DNA of 64,000 nucleotides from Leucocoprinus leucothites (lineage: Eukaryota > Basidiomycota > Agaricomycetes > Agaricales > Agaricaceae), in contig JAACJO010000030.1 of assembly GCA_013368445.1 (NCBI GenBank), positions 1 through 64,000 of the forward strand, read 5' to 3'. A model generated the notes under the pieces. The model had not been told where the DNA came from. It was given only the letters and a program-made list of their open reading frames with translations, and did no database searches. Below, piece by piece: positions 1-11,690 of this stretch; within the stretch, counting starts at the first letter, position 1; each line of letters begins with the position of its first letter. Both the position numbers and the translations under genes were made by a program.

Positions 1-720
1 AAAGCCATGTTCCTGTCTTTTTTCTGGCTTGTACATGCTACAAAACCACCACAACTAGTTATAAGCTAGCCCAAGTAATCAGCTTTTAATACAACTTTGA
101 TATATTTTGATACACTTATTTATTGCTTGGATGGCTTGAGGGTTTGTCCAGCTTTTGGCAAGTCACTCCAAGCTAGGGCTTGTACAAGCACAAAAAGCAC
201 ATGTTACCTTTTGCTGATGCAATAACAAGTATTACATGACTCTGCAGAGTTTTAAACAGAAGTGGCTAGTTCTGAGCATGTGTGAACTTAAGAGCCTGTT
301 TGGTAGCTGGTTAGCAACCAGATCAGTGACCCAAACCAGACCCATGCCAAGCCAGCTGTATTTCAGCCAGTCTACTACTCAGTGGCCTCTGAGCTGGAGT
401 CTGGAGTGAAGTAAACAGCACTTGTTGACACAACTTTGCACTTGGTGTTATACTATAACATCCTAAGAGACCACTGCATCCTAGGAGGCTGCAGTGTCTC
501 ATCACCTTCTTATCCTTCAATTGATTACATTTGCCCTCATCTAACCAATCCCTCACACTGCCAAACACCTTCTCCTTTGCCAGCATATACTATACATGGT
601 CCAACCAGAGACCTCTGCTACCTTCTAGTCAGCCTCTACTGGGCCCAATCAGCCTGCCAAATCAATCCCACCAAATGAATGCTAACCACAGCAAAATCAG
701 AATCAGACCAGGACTGTAGC
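1..720. other. AT-rich stretch with a Harbinger-like end, no gene
   Basis: No coding region is supported. A TTAAGAGCCTGTTTGG motif at about 288-303 resembles the AAGAGCCTGTT ends of the Harbinger-like copies at about 11,949 and, inverted, at about 29,685. It is flanked by a TTA/TAA trinucleotide as expected for that superfamily. It may be the left end of the element that carries the Myb/SANT-like remnant just downstream. No matching right end was found. Confidence 0.3.
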
Positions 721-1783
721 AGCCAGCTTGTGTGACAATGAGCTTGAGTTTATTGTTAATATGCTCCATGATCTGGTGATTGTGCATGGGAGGAGGAGCC
801 TACAAGATGTTCATTTTGACACAATTGCAGACCACCTCCAGCAACATAATACTTGGGGAACCAAGTGCCAGAACATTCAAAAAAGTCAGGTTAAGTGTGC
901 ATGGGTAAATGTAGGTCATTTTTCAATTTGGTTGTGGTTTTTCTTTTCTGAATAGAATACAGGCCAAAAAATGTATGAGGTCTTTAAATTTGGAACTGAG
1001 AAATGCTCTAGAGCTGGAAGAATACTTGGTTCACTTGTTTATGCAAGTGAAGCAAAAATCCAATATTTCAATACACAGCAAGGCTCTTTGAAGACCAGTG
1101 TATGCTTTTCATTATATTACTTTTTTATTATTTACCCTTATCTGATTTTCACACAAGACTGTAAAATTATTGACAGGTGGGCAGGAAAAGTATGGCAACC
1201 ATATGTCAAGGTCAAGGAGCTTAACACTGGCAGAGTTGCTACAGGAAAGTTTGTGTTCTATCCAGCTCAGGGACTCACACTTGAGGTAGAACCCAATGTT
1301 AGTGATAATGAAGACAAAGGATCTATGCTAGGTCCATCTGGCTTGACATTGTCATTGATGGCAGGGCATGTTGCTGCTGCTGCTGCTACCTTTGATCCTG
1401 TCACTATTGCTGCCATGCCTTTCATTGGTGCTGCCTCCAAGCTGGCTGTGACTTTATCTCAAGCTTCCACTTTAGACTCTAATGCATACATGACCCCCAC
1501 CTCTGCTTCTACCACTCCTTCTGCTCCTATACCCAGTTCTACTTCCTCCTTTACTCCTCCTCCTAGGTCTACTATGTTCTCTACTCCTATCCTCCACCCT
1601 ACTACTGTTTCTGTTCCTATCTCTCCTCCCTTCTCCACACCTGTTTCAGGCCATACTACCCTCTCTACCTCCATTTCAGATTCCACTCCCACCAATCCTA
1701 GTATTACCACTATCATTTCCACTACATCAGTTCCTGACATTAGAACTAGTTTAGTGACTGAACTTCAGACACTTCTAGGCTAA
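710..1783 (+). pseudogene. Myb/SANT-like transposon accessory ORF, remnant
   Basis: An open frame from about 701 reads through CDNELEFIVNMLHDLV and a KSQVKCAW segment, then a probable intron (about 906-955, GTAAAT to AATAG) and QKMYEVFKFGTEKC. This order of hydrophobic helix, linker and KxxW-type helix resembles the Myb/SANT-like DNA-binding protein encoded next to Harbinger transposases in fungi. A second probable intron lies near 1099-1175. The C-terminal part (about 1450-1780) is Ser/Thr/Pro-rich and low in complexity. There is no good ATG at the start, so it is called a remnant. It could instead be a degraded host Myb-like gene. The family assignment is by eye only. Confidence 0.4.
1373..1388 (+). 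repeat. (GCT)n microsatellite
   Basis: Five to six GCT repeats encode an Ala run inside the Myb/SANT-like remnant. Confidence 0.6.
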
Positions 1784-2039
1784 ATTGGGTTGTGCAATGT
1801 GATCACACTGTCAGCAGCTGAGTCATGGTGGAGCATGAAATTTTATCCAAGCACCTTTCCTGAATCTTCTCATGATTTCTAATGATATCAATACCTATGA
1901 CTTGAATCAGTCTATCCTTCTTGTGTGTGGTAAAATTCTTGTTGCTGTGGGGCCCTTCTTGCTCAGCTCTTAGTCTTAGAGCATTTCATGGCTAAACTCA
2001 ATGAACCTACCTAAAAGGGCAATACCCTTCTCTCTACCC

Positions 2040-2230
2040 AGGAGCTGGATACATTTGTGAAATATATGTATACCAACAAGGCCCATAGATCCAAGAAGAA
2101 CTTTCTGAGTGCTTTTTATATTGCCACTGCTGAAGATCTCATCAGTAAATACCTGAGGGAGAAGACTGTCACTGGCAAGCAACTCAAGGATCAATGGAAA
2201 CTGGTAGGTCTTGATTATTCTCATCAATGT
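2040..2230 (+). pseudogene. Second Myb/SANT-like fragment
   Basis: The frame reads ELDTFVKYMYTNKAHRSKKN, then a helix around FLSAFYIATAEDLISKYL, then TGKQLKDQWKL followed directly by a GTAGGT donor-like site. The spacing of the aromatic and Ala-rich helix and the final KxxW matches the fungal Myb/SANT-like repeat better than the first fragment does. It is truncated and followed at 2292 by the end of a hAT element, so the rest was lost or displaced. Confidence 0.35.
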
Positions 2231-2291
2231 TTAGCACCTGATAAATAAATTATAGTTCATTAAGACTATGGAACTTATTGGTGGCTTCATT

Positions 2292-3387
2292 TAGGGACTG
2301 TCATGGATGGATCTATTATATATCTGGGTTGCATCCACTGAACAGGTCATATGACAGATGGAAAAGATGGATGGCATGGATTTTGGATGCATTTGTACAA
2401 GCAAAATCACATAAATTATGTATAAATTTGAAGCTCATGAATATCACATAATTATGGTAATTTTTTGAATGTGAAATAATCAAGCACCTTGGATCAAATG
2501 GGCTCTTTGATAATATGGTTATTTGTATATATTTACAGTAGAATCATTTCCACCACCTACCAACATCTATGATGATTGCATTGTATCTCACTCAATTTTG
2601 CATCAAATTTCATTAAACTAGGCTCAAAATATTTGCATTTATTAGGGAATCACTTGAGTGCCATATTTGTAGCCTGCAGTAGTTGCAATAACCAATACAA
2701 ATACAAATACACTCCAAGAATTATTAAACACTATCTTCCCCATCTGAGTCTATATTACCAACATACCAGTAGTCTCCATTAGCCTAGGGAACAGCAGAAA
2801 ACTGACCAAGATCCCATACATATCTTAGCTTGGAAAGTATTAGAACTCATGTTGTGCTGCATGAAGTTCTTGTCACCAACTAACTGAGAATGCTCATTTT
2901 GCATCAACTGATGAGGCTGGTAATATTATTAGTACTGTTGATATGGGGAAATATATGATTGACACACCAGGTATACTACAATAATCCATGGCCATTCTAG
3001 CAACTGACTTCTGAATCAAAGATGAGGTATGCCACCATTTCATGTAGCCACCTGCTGATTTGATATCTGTCAAAGGAATTACTGGTTCATTGAGTTATGT
3101 CAAGATATGATCAAGATATGATCAGCTGAGTAGGTTGTCATTGCAGCATTGAGTGTGACTTTGAAGCAGTTCTTCTGTTCCTTCTAAAACTTATTTAGTC
3201 TGAGTGCTAATTTATAGAATAAAAACAAACTATATGCTTCTCCACAGCCTGACTTTTATCCATGTTGTTTGATGCATATAAGTCCTTCCATCACTGAACT
3301 ACCATTTCCTGAATCTTCTTGATATGTTGATGAATAAATTCCATAGTTATTCTAAACCATAGAAGCTTTTGATCAGAACATATAACT
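2292..3387 (-). mobile_element. hAT 3' end fragment, minus strand
   Basis: It begins with TAGGGACTGTCATGGATGG, the terminal inverted repeat of the hAT family seen complete at 21319-26316, and the next 100 bp match the inverted 3' end of that copy. The minus strand encodes broken pieces of the transposase C-terminus: an ASSVDAK..AF motif with QHNMSSNTFQAK (hAT dimerisation region), and VICSDQKLLWF near 3387, which corresponds to VMYPDHKLQWF of the complete copy. Stops and frameshifts abound. The fragment stops exactly where another hAT copy starts at 3388, so that copy inserted into it. Confidence 0.75.
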
Positions 3388-3607
3388 TAGGGACTGTCAT
3401 AGATATGTAACAACTGGGTATCTGCAGGTAATGATCCATGACAGTGAGATTGGGTCAGATTGGATACCAGTTTGCTGGATACCTGTGGTAACCTGACAGG
3501 GACTGGTTAATATATAGTCTATATATGGGAGTTTTTGAGACTTCAAATCAAATTATTGATGTAAACATGTCAGATAATGAACACAACACTGCAATTGAGC
3601 TTCTCAC

Positions 3608-4392
3608 TGAAGAGTAATATACCCTTTTACAACAAAATAAAACTGTGAGCACGACCGATTCCAACAGCCGTTGGGCTTCTGGACCGAAGACAATGTCCTA
3701 GGAGGTGGAACAACAAGAGAATGAGTGGAGATGAGTTTTGGATAAGAGGAAAACTTCGAGATGTAGTAGATAAAGGAATAGATTAGGTTTTGATTCAGAT
3801 AAATTTGAGACAAGTTCAGATGATTACAGACAATTGAGATAGGCAGTAAATTTGATCACATACAACTACAGCTTGTACAGGTTTAAATACAACGAGAAAT
3901 AATAATTTTGAACGAATTTTTTCGAAGTAGAAAGATGAAAAGAAGATAAAAAAGGAAAAGTGAAAGTAAAAGAAAAGAACAATAAAGCGGCTCGAAATGT
4001 ACTCGAAACAGGGGCTAAATAAATATGCAATACAAGTACAATATCAAGGCAGTGGACTAGTTAGAGGGAAGAGGAAAAATGGGCATAGGTTGAGATGGAG
4101 AGATATCAGTATAATATTACACAAATCAATTACAAGTACATAATTTAATACAGATTACAGGTACATTATTATGACAACAAGACAACGCAAGAATGAAAAT
4201 TTGAACAGAAAATTCAGAAGAGGAAATTTGAAGAAGAGAAGAAATAGAGGTAGGTAGATACCAAATCCAGAAAAGGGGCAGGCGGCTCGTTGGCAGGCAC
4301 TCCGAAATCAACAGTGATCCAAGTGGTTAAGATCACTAGAGATTTGCAAGAGGTTGCCATTTTCATGAGCAACCGAACTCACAATCTCTACA
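3608..4392 (-). repeat. 3' LTR of the gypsy element
   Basis: This is a 785 bp direct repeat of 10661-11444. It keeps more CG dinucleotides than its partner; for example CACGACCG here is CATGGCTG there. The small open frame on its minus strand (3604-3813) is not considered a gene. Confidence 0.93.
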
Positions 4393-5500
4393 TCTGCTGG
4401 GTACATTTCGTACTGACCTCCCAGGCAGTGTACTGACAAAGTTGCAGTGAAATTTTGAGTTGGTGGTGTCTGGAAGGTGTCAAGAAGTGCAGGAGAGTGG
4501 TGGCGCTTGGTGGAGAAAATGCGACATTGGTGGTGAGAGGTGGGGTTGTCTGGGAAGAATGGAATGATTCTGGATCATATGTCATGTCCTCGAGTGTTTC
4601 AGGAATTGCATTGGTGAGTTTGGTGACAGGAATGGCTTGGATATCCCTTGGATAATAGGGAACAAGTCGAAATGCTGCAAAATGAAGCTTGGAAATTGAA
4701 CCGTCGAGCTCTGCAAGGATATACGATCCTCCAGTCATTCTCTTGAGTACTACAAGTGGTCCGAAATATCTGGGCTTGGTTTTGCTGCCTACATTGTGGT
4801 CATATCGCGAATTTTGGACTAATACAAGAGAACCTGGTGAGAAGTCAAAATCTCGGATTTTATTTGAATACTTCTCATTGAAATGGCGGATAGAGTCGTA
4901 TCGAGCCTTAAGGACAAGTTCCTTGACCCTAGCAAGGTCCTGAGGTTGTTTCTGAAGCTGGATAGCTCGGGTAGTGATGAGGTCGGTAGTGGAAAGTGGT
5001 TTAGTGAGAGAAGGAGCTAGATATGTTGCTTCAGCAGGGTCAAATGGTAAAAGTGGCTCCACACCGTGTGTGATGTAGTAGGGTGAATATCCTGTTGATT
5101 TTTGAATAGAAATTCGCTCTGCCCAAAAGACTGAAGGTGCCACCATTCCCCAACGATTTTCTTCACCTCCTGCAGCCTTTACCAATGATTCCCTAACATC
5201 CAGGTGTCTCTGTTCGACTGGACCGTTTGCCCGTGAATTGTAAGGTGAAATGCGAATATGATTGATCTTGTAACACTGGGAGAGGAATTCGGTCGCTTGG
5301 ACAAAGGCTGGTCCATTATCCGTCACTATTTCTTCTACAGCACCCCATCTGCAGAGGATATCTTCGAAGATAAAAGCTCCAAGTGTGCGAGCATTCTCCA
5401 AGCGAAGCATGCACCTTTCTGGGTAAGAGGAGAGTGAACAGCGGGCATGGATGATGTAGCAGTATCCATTTGATTTTGGCATGAACATGGTGTTGATATA
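4388..5500 (-). pseudogene. Integrase core and C-terminus (gypsy pol)
   Basis: An open frame reads INTMFMPKSNGY, then IVTDNGPAFVQ (second catalytic Asp) and NSRANGPVEQRHLDVRE (catalytic Glu), a DDE integrase core of the Ty3/gypsy type. Downstream is a basic, Tyr-rich C-terminal region with PRYFGPLVVLKR, typical of gypsy integrase C-termini. No clear chromodomain is seen. Where related elements have a first catalytic Asp (IDT), this copy has Asn, which would abolish strand transfer. The frame is separated from the zinc-binding part (5564-5746) by a stop. Confidence 0.85.
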
Positions 5501-5563
5501 GACCTTCTGGAAGAGTGTGAAGGGAATCAGAATGGTTGGGGGAATGTGAAAATTATGGAATAA

Positions 5564-5760
5564 TCATGTTTGACACTTGTGGCATGTCTTGATAAACCAG
5601 CAAACATCCTGCTCGAGTTGTGGCCACCAAAATCGCTCCAAAAGTCGAAGTCGAACTGTGAATATACCCTTGTGACCCATCTCATCATGAGCCTGGTGAA
5701 TGAGCTCGTAGTGACATTCTTTGGGCATTACCAACTTGTGTTTCATCTTCTGATCCTTCT
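5564..5760 (-). pseudogene. Integrase H2C2 zinc-binding segment (gypsy pol)
   Basis: It encodes IHQAHDEMGHKGIFTVRLRL followed by FWWPQLEQDVCWF and CHKC, the HHCC zinc finger that precedes the integrase core. It ends at a stop just before the core frame. It is part of the same dead pol polyprotein. Confidence 0.8.
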
Positions 5761-6028
5761 TCCAAAGCCTGCCATCTCACACAAAAAATCCTGACGAAAA
5801 TAGAATAAACTGTTTGTAGTCGTCATCAGACATGTCAGGTGGTTGTTTAGGATTGATTAGGAATGCTTCAACTCGTTTGAGCTCGAGATCTCCAAGTTCT
5901 GCTTTCTCAGAACGAGGAATAGTGGGAGGAGACGATGGGGATGAATGGGAAGTGATGCTTGAAAGGATTTTGACTTGGGGTGAAGAGGAAGTGGTGGAGG
6001 AAGGTGTAAGGTGTCCTAGGGAATATAA

Positions 6029-6790
6029 TCATAATTGGAGTGAGCCATTTTCGTTCAGAATTTCGATAGCGAATGTATTCGAGGCCCAGGGCCACCAGAA
6101 ATTGTCTGAGGAAGAGGAAAGAGGTGCGGAGGAATTATGAGAAATTGAATGTGAAAAGCTGAAGGAATTGGCAGAGTCGATCCATTCCTCATAATTGTCA
6201 TTGATTTCGGGGTCTTCTGGCGCTCGTGGACGTCGAGATAAACCATCTGGACCGTGCTCCTTCCCTGGAACATGCCTAAGACGAAAATCGAAGAGTAAAA
6301 TCGCCGAAATCCAACGATTTATTGAAGTGGAGGGCTGGATATCAGGATTATTGATCATACCCTTGATATACTTCGCATCCACTTCAACCACTAAATTCAG
6401 CACTCCAATAATCCAAATCCTGACATCCTTCAACGCTCTAAACAGCCCAAATAACTCCAACTTTGCTTGTGAATACCTGGATTCGCGTTCATTGAGTGTA
6501 ATCGATCCGAACCTTGAAGGATAGCGCTTGGAGTTGTCTCCTAGTTGTGCAAGGATGTATCCAACAGCAATTTTCGAGGTATCAACACCTAAAATAACCT
6601 CATTAGTGCTGGAATAGTCCAATGATCGAATAGATGCCGAATTTTGAGCTAGCTCCTTCAACTCATCCATAGCAACCTGTTCTTCTTCTCCAAAGTGAAA
6701 CTCCACTCCCTTCTTTGTGAGCCTAACCAGTGGTCGAGAAATTGCCGAAAAATTCGGAATAAAAATGCGAATAGTACCAAGAGTGCCAAG
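6029..6790 (-). pseudogene. RNase H and RT C-terminus (gypsy pol)
   Basis: The frame reads LTKKGVEFHFGEEE upstream, then VILGVDTSKIAVGYILAQLG (start of the RNase H-like domain), KLELFGLFRALKDVRIW, VVEVDAKYIKGMIN and HVPGKEHGPDGLSRRP. These correspond to the RNase H block and tether after reverse transcriptase in Ty3/gypsy elements. It is followed by an acidic and Ser-rich linker toward the integrase. Breaks separate it from the RT frame upstream. Confidence 0.85.
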
Positions 6791-6796
6791 GAAGCC

Positions 6797-7660
6797 TCAC
6801 ACTTGGGTGAGATCGGAACAGGGAGGCCAATCGACAATTTTTTGCACTCTAGAAGTATCTGGAAGACGACCTTCATAGGTACAAAGGTGACCCACAATGA
6901 CTGCAGAAGGTGTACAGAGGCGAGATTTGGATGCAGAAAATGTGCCGCCAGCATGCTTGATGCATTGAATAATGTGGTTGACATTCTGGAGATGCTCCCA
7001 GACAAAACGACGAATTTTCGGATTTTCAGGAATGGTCTCAAAGCTGTTGCAAGTTTCATATCGAGTTTTTGGTCCCTTGACTGGAACATCATCAATGAAA
7101 GGTACAGCGATGTCAGGAATTTCGTCTTGAAGTAGAAACGTGAGATCTCCATGCTGGATCTGCATAGAGTTGGTGTAACCCATAGGAATGGATGTGAGAC
7201 AAAGGGTGCCGAGAGGGGTTTGGAATGTAGTGAGATCACGAGATTCAGGAGTGAGAGTGCACTGATTGAAGCCAAAAAATAAGTCAAAGATGCCATAACA
7301 GCCACGACTGCCAAAGGACTTAGCATAAGTTTCAAGAATAGGTGGTACTCCAGCATCTTTGATGGTGATAGCATTTAATGGCTGTAAATCATGCACGAGT
7401 TGGAGTAATTTCCCATCCTTCTTCAGGACGCAGAACCACTGGGAGTGATAGGAAGAGCAGGAAGGTTCATAGACACCAGTGGCAATCTTGGCCTTGATGA
7501 TGTCAACAACCTTGTGAAAGATGCTGGGGGGAATAGGGATATTGCGAAGCAACCAGGGAATGTGTTTAATAGTGGGAATGATGATGGGATCGAAATAGTC
7601 ACTTGAGAACTTTCCTTTCTCGTCTTCACTCCAAGCGAAGCCAAGTTCCTGCATTCGGAT
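6797..7660 (-). pseudogene. Reverse transcriptase (gypsy pol)
   Basis: The frame carries FCVLKKDGKLLQLVHDLQPL, the GIFDLFFGFNQ region, LTSIPMGYTNSMQI and FIDDVPVKGP. The FIDD motif is the YxDD catalytic box. RLPDTSRVQKIVDWPPC marks the connection to the thumb. A stop separates it from the RNase H frame. In related elements the first box reads DLFSGYD-like, so FFGFN suggests loss of a catalytic Asp region, which fits a dead element. Confidence 0.88.
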
Positions 7661-7671
7661 AAGGTGGTGGA

Positions 7672-8020
7672 CTAATTTCTCCTCTTCGGGCCATAAGAAG
7701 CTGTCAGGATATTCATTGATTGCATGTGTTTAAGAGTGTAGCGAGTGCCAGAAGTGAATTTGGGAGAATGTGTAGGAAGTAATGGTATAGACTCAAGTGG
7801 ATTGGTGGGTATTCGGCGAATGATCCGGTAATTCTCTGGAAGTGTAGTAGAAACTGGTTTAATTCTGTTGGCAACTTTCTTGTATGCAAGACTGGAAATT
7901 TCGAGTTTGGACTCATTCTGGTTGATTTTGGATAGGCAAATTTTGTATATTGACTGGGGCTTGTGGATGGGAGCAAAGGCTGTGGTGGTGTAGGCAAGGG
8001 GAGAGATCATAGATAGAGAT
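7672..8020 (-). pseudogene. Pol linker before RT (gypsy)
   Basis: It encodes YKKVANRIKPVSTTLPENYR and IIRRIPTNPLESIPLLPTHS, a Pro-rich segment usually found between protease and reverse transcriptase in basidiomycete gypsy elements. A frameshift near 7,720 separates it from the RT frame. Confidence 0.65.
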
Positions 8021-8129
8021 ATATGAGTGACGGATATGGAAGGTGATTGATGATGTGATGTGATTGGATGGTGGGAACCAGTTTGTGATGTGATATCTCC
8101 TCAGTCTTCTTTAACCGAATCATTGATGT

Positions 8130-10600
8130 TCAAAAACCCGGATTTGACTGGACAGGTACCCGGACTCGAACCGAAGTGGGAATAGTGATGGTCTCTTTGG
8201 TATTAGGGTCGAAGAGGGTGATATGAGAGTCACTATTGGAGTAATGGTGAGTTTGGGCTTGGGTGAGTGTGAGGAAGGGACGACTAAGGAGCATTTCATA
8301 AGGTGCATGCTTGAAAACTTGGACCTGGAGATAGAAGATACTGCTCCCAATACGAACAGAAAGGTCTTGAAGAAGCCCCAGAGTCAATTCCTTGGTCGCA
8401 TTAGCAGATTCCATCATAATACTCTGGTCCCTATGGAGAGGTAAGCCCAATTTCTCCCAGACATCGCGTCGGATCCCAATAACTTGTGATCCTTCGTCAA
8501 GGATAGCATCAACCGTCACCTTTCCATCGATTTCAAGAGGGATTGTGCGAAGTTCTTCGACAGGATTGGCCACAATGATGGAATAGGGAGGAGAAGAGAG
8601 ATGGTGTTGGATAACAGAAGATACTGCAAGATCGGCGTCTTTTCCAGCGTTTTCGAGCAGGGTAGCACCTGCTGGAGGTCCTACAGGCACCCTGTGAGTA
8701 GTAATCTGCTCTTTGATGTGTCTTCTGACCTCTGGAGCGATTGCATAGAGTTCCCTTTGAGTTAAGGTGACTGGACCATCCAGGCTTCGTTGTATGACAT
8801 CCCTAACGGTCTTAGGGTCCTCAATTGGCGCAGCAAATCGATATTGCTGTCCCTGGGTATGCGGGTCGGGTGTAGAAGGCTTTGGAGGCGCGGAATTCGA
8901 AGTGTGAGGCGGTTTGGAAGGTGGGGAAGTGGAGGAAGTAGCTGGAGCATTCTGAGATGGATTAGGAACAGTGGGCATCGATTTTGGCGTTAGTGGTGCG
9001 TTCTTGGCCTTTCCTGCATTACCAGAACGCCTCCTAATCTCATCCTGACGTTTCATAGTGGCTAGAGCGATCGCTTCGAGCCTAGCAAGCTCTTCTTCAT
9101 CCTGGGAGATGTGAGAAGTGGAATATGGCATTGAGGAAGTGACAGGAGTATAGGAGGGGCTAGAAGCGATCGATCTCGATGGGTAAACCTCCAGGATGTT
9201 GGCCTGAGCTGGGACACTTGCAGGTGAGCGCGATTTATGCCAATTGTCGATTCTTTCCTTCATATTTCGACCAGGAGCGACCTGAGGCGACACTGATGTA
9301 CCATCAGGCATACAGATACGATTGGAGCTGTCCCGGATGCATAAACCACGACGAAGATAGTCATCAAGGCTTGGGCAATGTTTAAACATGTGTTCTGTGC
9401 TATGACAGAAGCCACAAGGCCAGGCTTGTTGTTGCTGCGGTGAGTTTTGTTGGAAAGGAGGCTAATACGATGACTGAGGATTGCTATGAGCAGGAACATT
9501 GAGTTTCCCGGCCAATCGACTCAAAAATGCTTCAGAAGTCAGGATCTGCTCGATAGAAGACATATCAAATGTTTCATGAGGTGATGGAGTGAAATGAGGG
9601 GCAGGAGTGACAGGATAGGTTGGAGGAGGTGATGGAGAGGGTGTAGACAATGTAAGCACGTTTCCTGAGCCAGTTCCATCGAGTAAAAATCGTGCAGCAC
9701 CCTCAACATCATCAATATCCCAAGGTTCATCAAGAGCATGCCTCGGATCCTGGATACGAAGCTGGGTGCATAATTGCTGCCTGAAATCGATGTGGAATCC
9801 ACTGAGGAAGAGTTTATTTCATTCTCTTTGCGAAATTAGATTTTGGTTCAACAACTAAGCAGATTGTGTCAAGAACTTGTGATAATACTCCCCAAACTGG
9901 AACCGATCTCGCATGTGTTTGGCTGCATATCTTTCAATGAAGACTTCGAGGTCAGTAACATTATATCTTGCATCATCCTCTGCTCCTGGGTACATTGCTA
10001 ATATGTCCTCCTTGAAGCGAATCCAATCAGCACCAGCAGCAGATAGATGGCTGGTCCAAGCATTATAGTCCCGGCTATCAAGATAACGAAGTGTGTGGAT
10101 GATTAACTCTCATTGGTTGAGTCCACATTCCCTTCCAAGCATATCTACTTCCTCGAAGAATCTTCGGAGAGATCTGGGATGTCCATCAAATTTTGGAGTG
10201 TTCCGATCATAATGAGAGGGCATATGACGAGGTGCCAGAGGCTGATAGATGATGAAAGGTTGTTGGTTAGGTGGTAGAGGTGGTTGACTGTCAGACTGAG
10301 CAGAAAATTGGGCCGGTTCAAAGCCAGGAGGAGCCTGACCAGGTGGAAGGGGAAAATGGTGAGTAACATATCCAGGTGGGACTGGTGCTTGTTCTTGATT
10401 ATTCAGTGGTTGCAGTGGCTCACCATCAAATCCACCAGGTAGTTGTCTGCCAGCATCAGCCATGAAGGGATCAAGATGAAAGGAAGTATTGGTGAGAGTA
10501 CTGGAGTCAGAAGCAAATGAGAGAAATTCTTCGGCAGTCACAAGGGTGTCGGAAGAGGGGTTATTGGGATTATGTAGTAATAGGGCTAGTTCCTGGGCAA
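8130..10600 (-). pseudogene. Gag with zinc knuckle, and protease (gypsy)
   Basis: One frame runs from about 10.6 kb down to 8130 with four or more in-frame stops, including a TGA next to 10110 and a TAG next to 9462. It starts Pro/Gln-rich, continues with a Gag core (YNAWTSHLSAAGADWIRFKE, FIERYAAKHMRDRFQFGEYY), and then a CCHC knuckle CGFCHSTEHMFKHC near 9,410. The C-terminal part carries VDAILDEGSQVIGIRRDVW, an aspartic protease of the retropepsin type with Glu where Ser or Thr is usual. No confident initiator ATG was found; the first ATG in frame is at about 10,461. Confidence 0.8.
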
Positions 10601-10642
10601 GGTTATGAGGTATTGTGGACGAAGGTTTCAGTTTTGAAGCCT

Positions 10643-10658
10643 CTCGCGGTGGGCTCCA
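10643..10658 (-). other. Candidate primer-binding site
   Basis: In element orientation, TGGAGCCCACCGCGAG begins two bases after the 5' LTR. It starts with TGG, as expected for pairing with the CCA end of a tRNA. Which tRNA is used cannot be told here. Confidence 0.6.
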
Positions 10659-10660
10659 GT

Positions 10661-11444
10661 TGAAGAGTAATATACCCTTTTACAACAAAATAAAACTGTG
10701 AGCATGGCTGATTCCAACAGCCTTGGGCTTCTGGACAGAAGACAATATCCTAGGAGGTGGAACAATGAGAGAACGAGTGGAGATGAGTTTTGGATAAGAG
10801 GAAAACTTCAAGATGTAGTAGATAAAGGAATAGATCAGGTTTTGATTTAGATAAATTTGAGACAAGTTCAGATGATTAGAGACAATTGAGATAGGCAGTA
10901 AATTTGATCACATACAACTACAGCTTGTACAGGTTTAAATACAACGAGAAATAATAATTTTGAATGAATTTTTTCGAAGTAGAAAGATGAAAAGAAGATA
11001 AAAAAGGAAAAGTGAAAGTAAAAGAAAAGAACAATAAAGCGGCTCGAAATGTACTCGAAACAGGGGCTAAATAAATATGCAATACAAGTACAATATCAAG
11101 GCAGTGGACTAGTTAGAGGGAAGAGGAAAAATGGGCATAGGTTGAGATGGAGAGATGTCAGTACAATATTACACAAATCAATTACAAGTACATAATTTAA
11201 TACAGATTACAGGTACATTATTATGACAACAAGATGATGCAAGAATGAAAATTTGAACAGAAAATTCAGAAGAGGAAATTTGAAGAAGAGGAGGAATGGA
11301 GGTAGGTAGATACCAAATCCAGAAAAGGGGTGGGCGGCTTGTTGGCAGGCACTCCAAAATCAACAGTGATCTGAGTGGTTAAGATCACTAGAGATTTGTG
11401 AGAGGTTGCCATTTTCATGAGCAACTGAACTCACAATCTCTACA
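10661..11444 (-). repeat. 5' LTR of the gypsy element
   Basis: 784 bp, nearly identical to 3608-4392. The differences are mostly CG in one copy against TG or CA in the other. Confidence 0.93.
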
Positions 11445-11483
11445 TCACCCCTTGTAGTCTCTCTCTGCATTGATATACCTCAT

Positions 11484-11690
11484 ATGAAATCAAGGGTTCC
11501 CTCTCATCCTACTTCAGGGCTGCTGTCTAAGGGCTCAAGTGGGAGCAGGGCTGTTACACCACACATTTCTTGGGCCCAGACACCTGAGCCTAGGACTTTG
11601 AGTAATGAAGAAGATAATGCCAGATCACTCATCTCTGTACAATTTTCCCCTGTTAAGATTTACAGTCAGACCACCTAGTAATGTCACATG
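11484..11690 (+). pseudogene. hAT transposase N-terminus (outer copy)
   Basis: An ATG at 11484 opens MKSRVPSHPTSG and continues to TLSNEEDNARS. This aligns with the N-terminus of the complete copy at 21600 (MPLKGAKG through ASDNEEDRLP). Both are Ser/Pro-rich and end in the same NEED motif. It stops at 11676-11678, and homology runs out near 11,690 where other elements have inserted. Confidence 0.6.

Larger units (their letters stand above)
3608..11444 (-). mobile_element. Ty3/gypsy LTR retrotransposon, degenerate
   Basis: Two LTRs of 785 and 784 bp flank a 6.3 kb internal region read on the minus strand in the order Gag, protease, reverse transcriptase, RNase H, integrase (Ty3/gypsy order). 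The LTRs start TGTAGAG and end CTCTTCA in element orientation. A 4-bp TCAC lies on both sides (3604-3607 and 11445-11448) as the probable target duplication. A primer-binding-site candidate sits two bases inside the 5' LTR. Several in-frame stops and frameshifts make it non-autonomous. It inserted in the leader of a hAT element. Confidence 0.93.

Noticed and set aside
1459..1740. Minus-strand Val/Glu-rich frame
   Set aside because: Shadow of the Ser/Thr-rich low-complexity sequence on the plus strand.
3604..3813. Small frame in the gypsy LTR (also 10680-10865)
   Set aside because: Present only because the LTR is duplicated; no protein motif, no conservation in the solo LTR.
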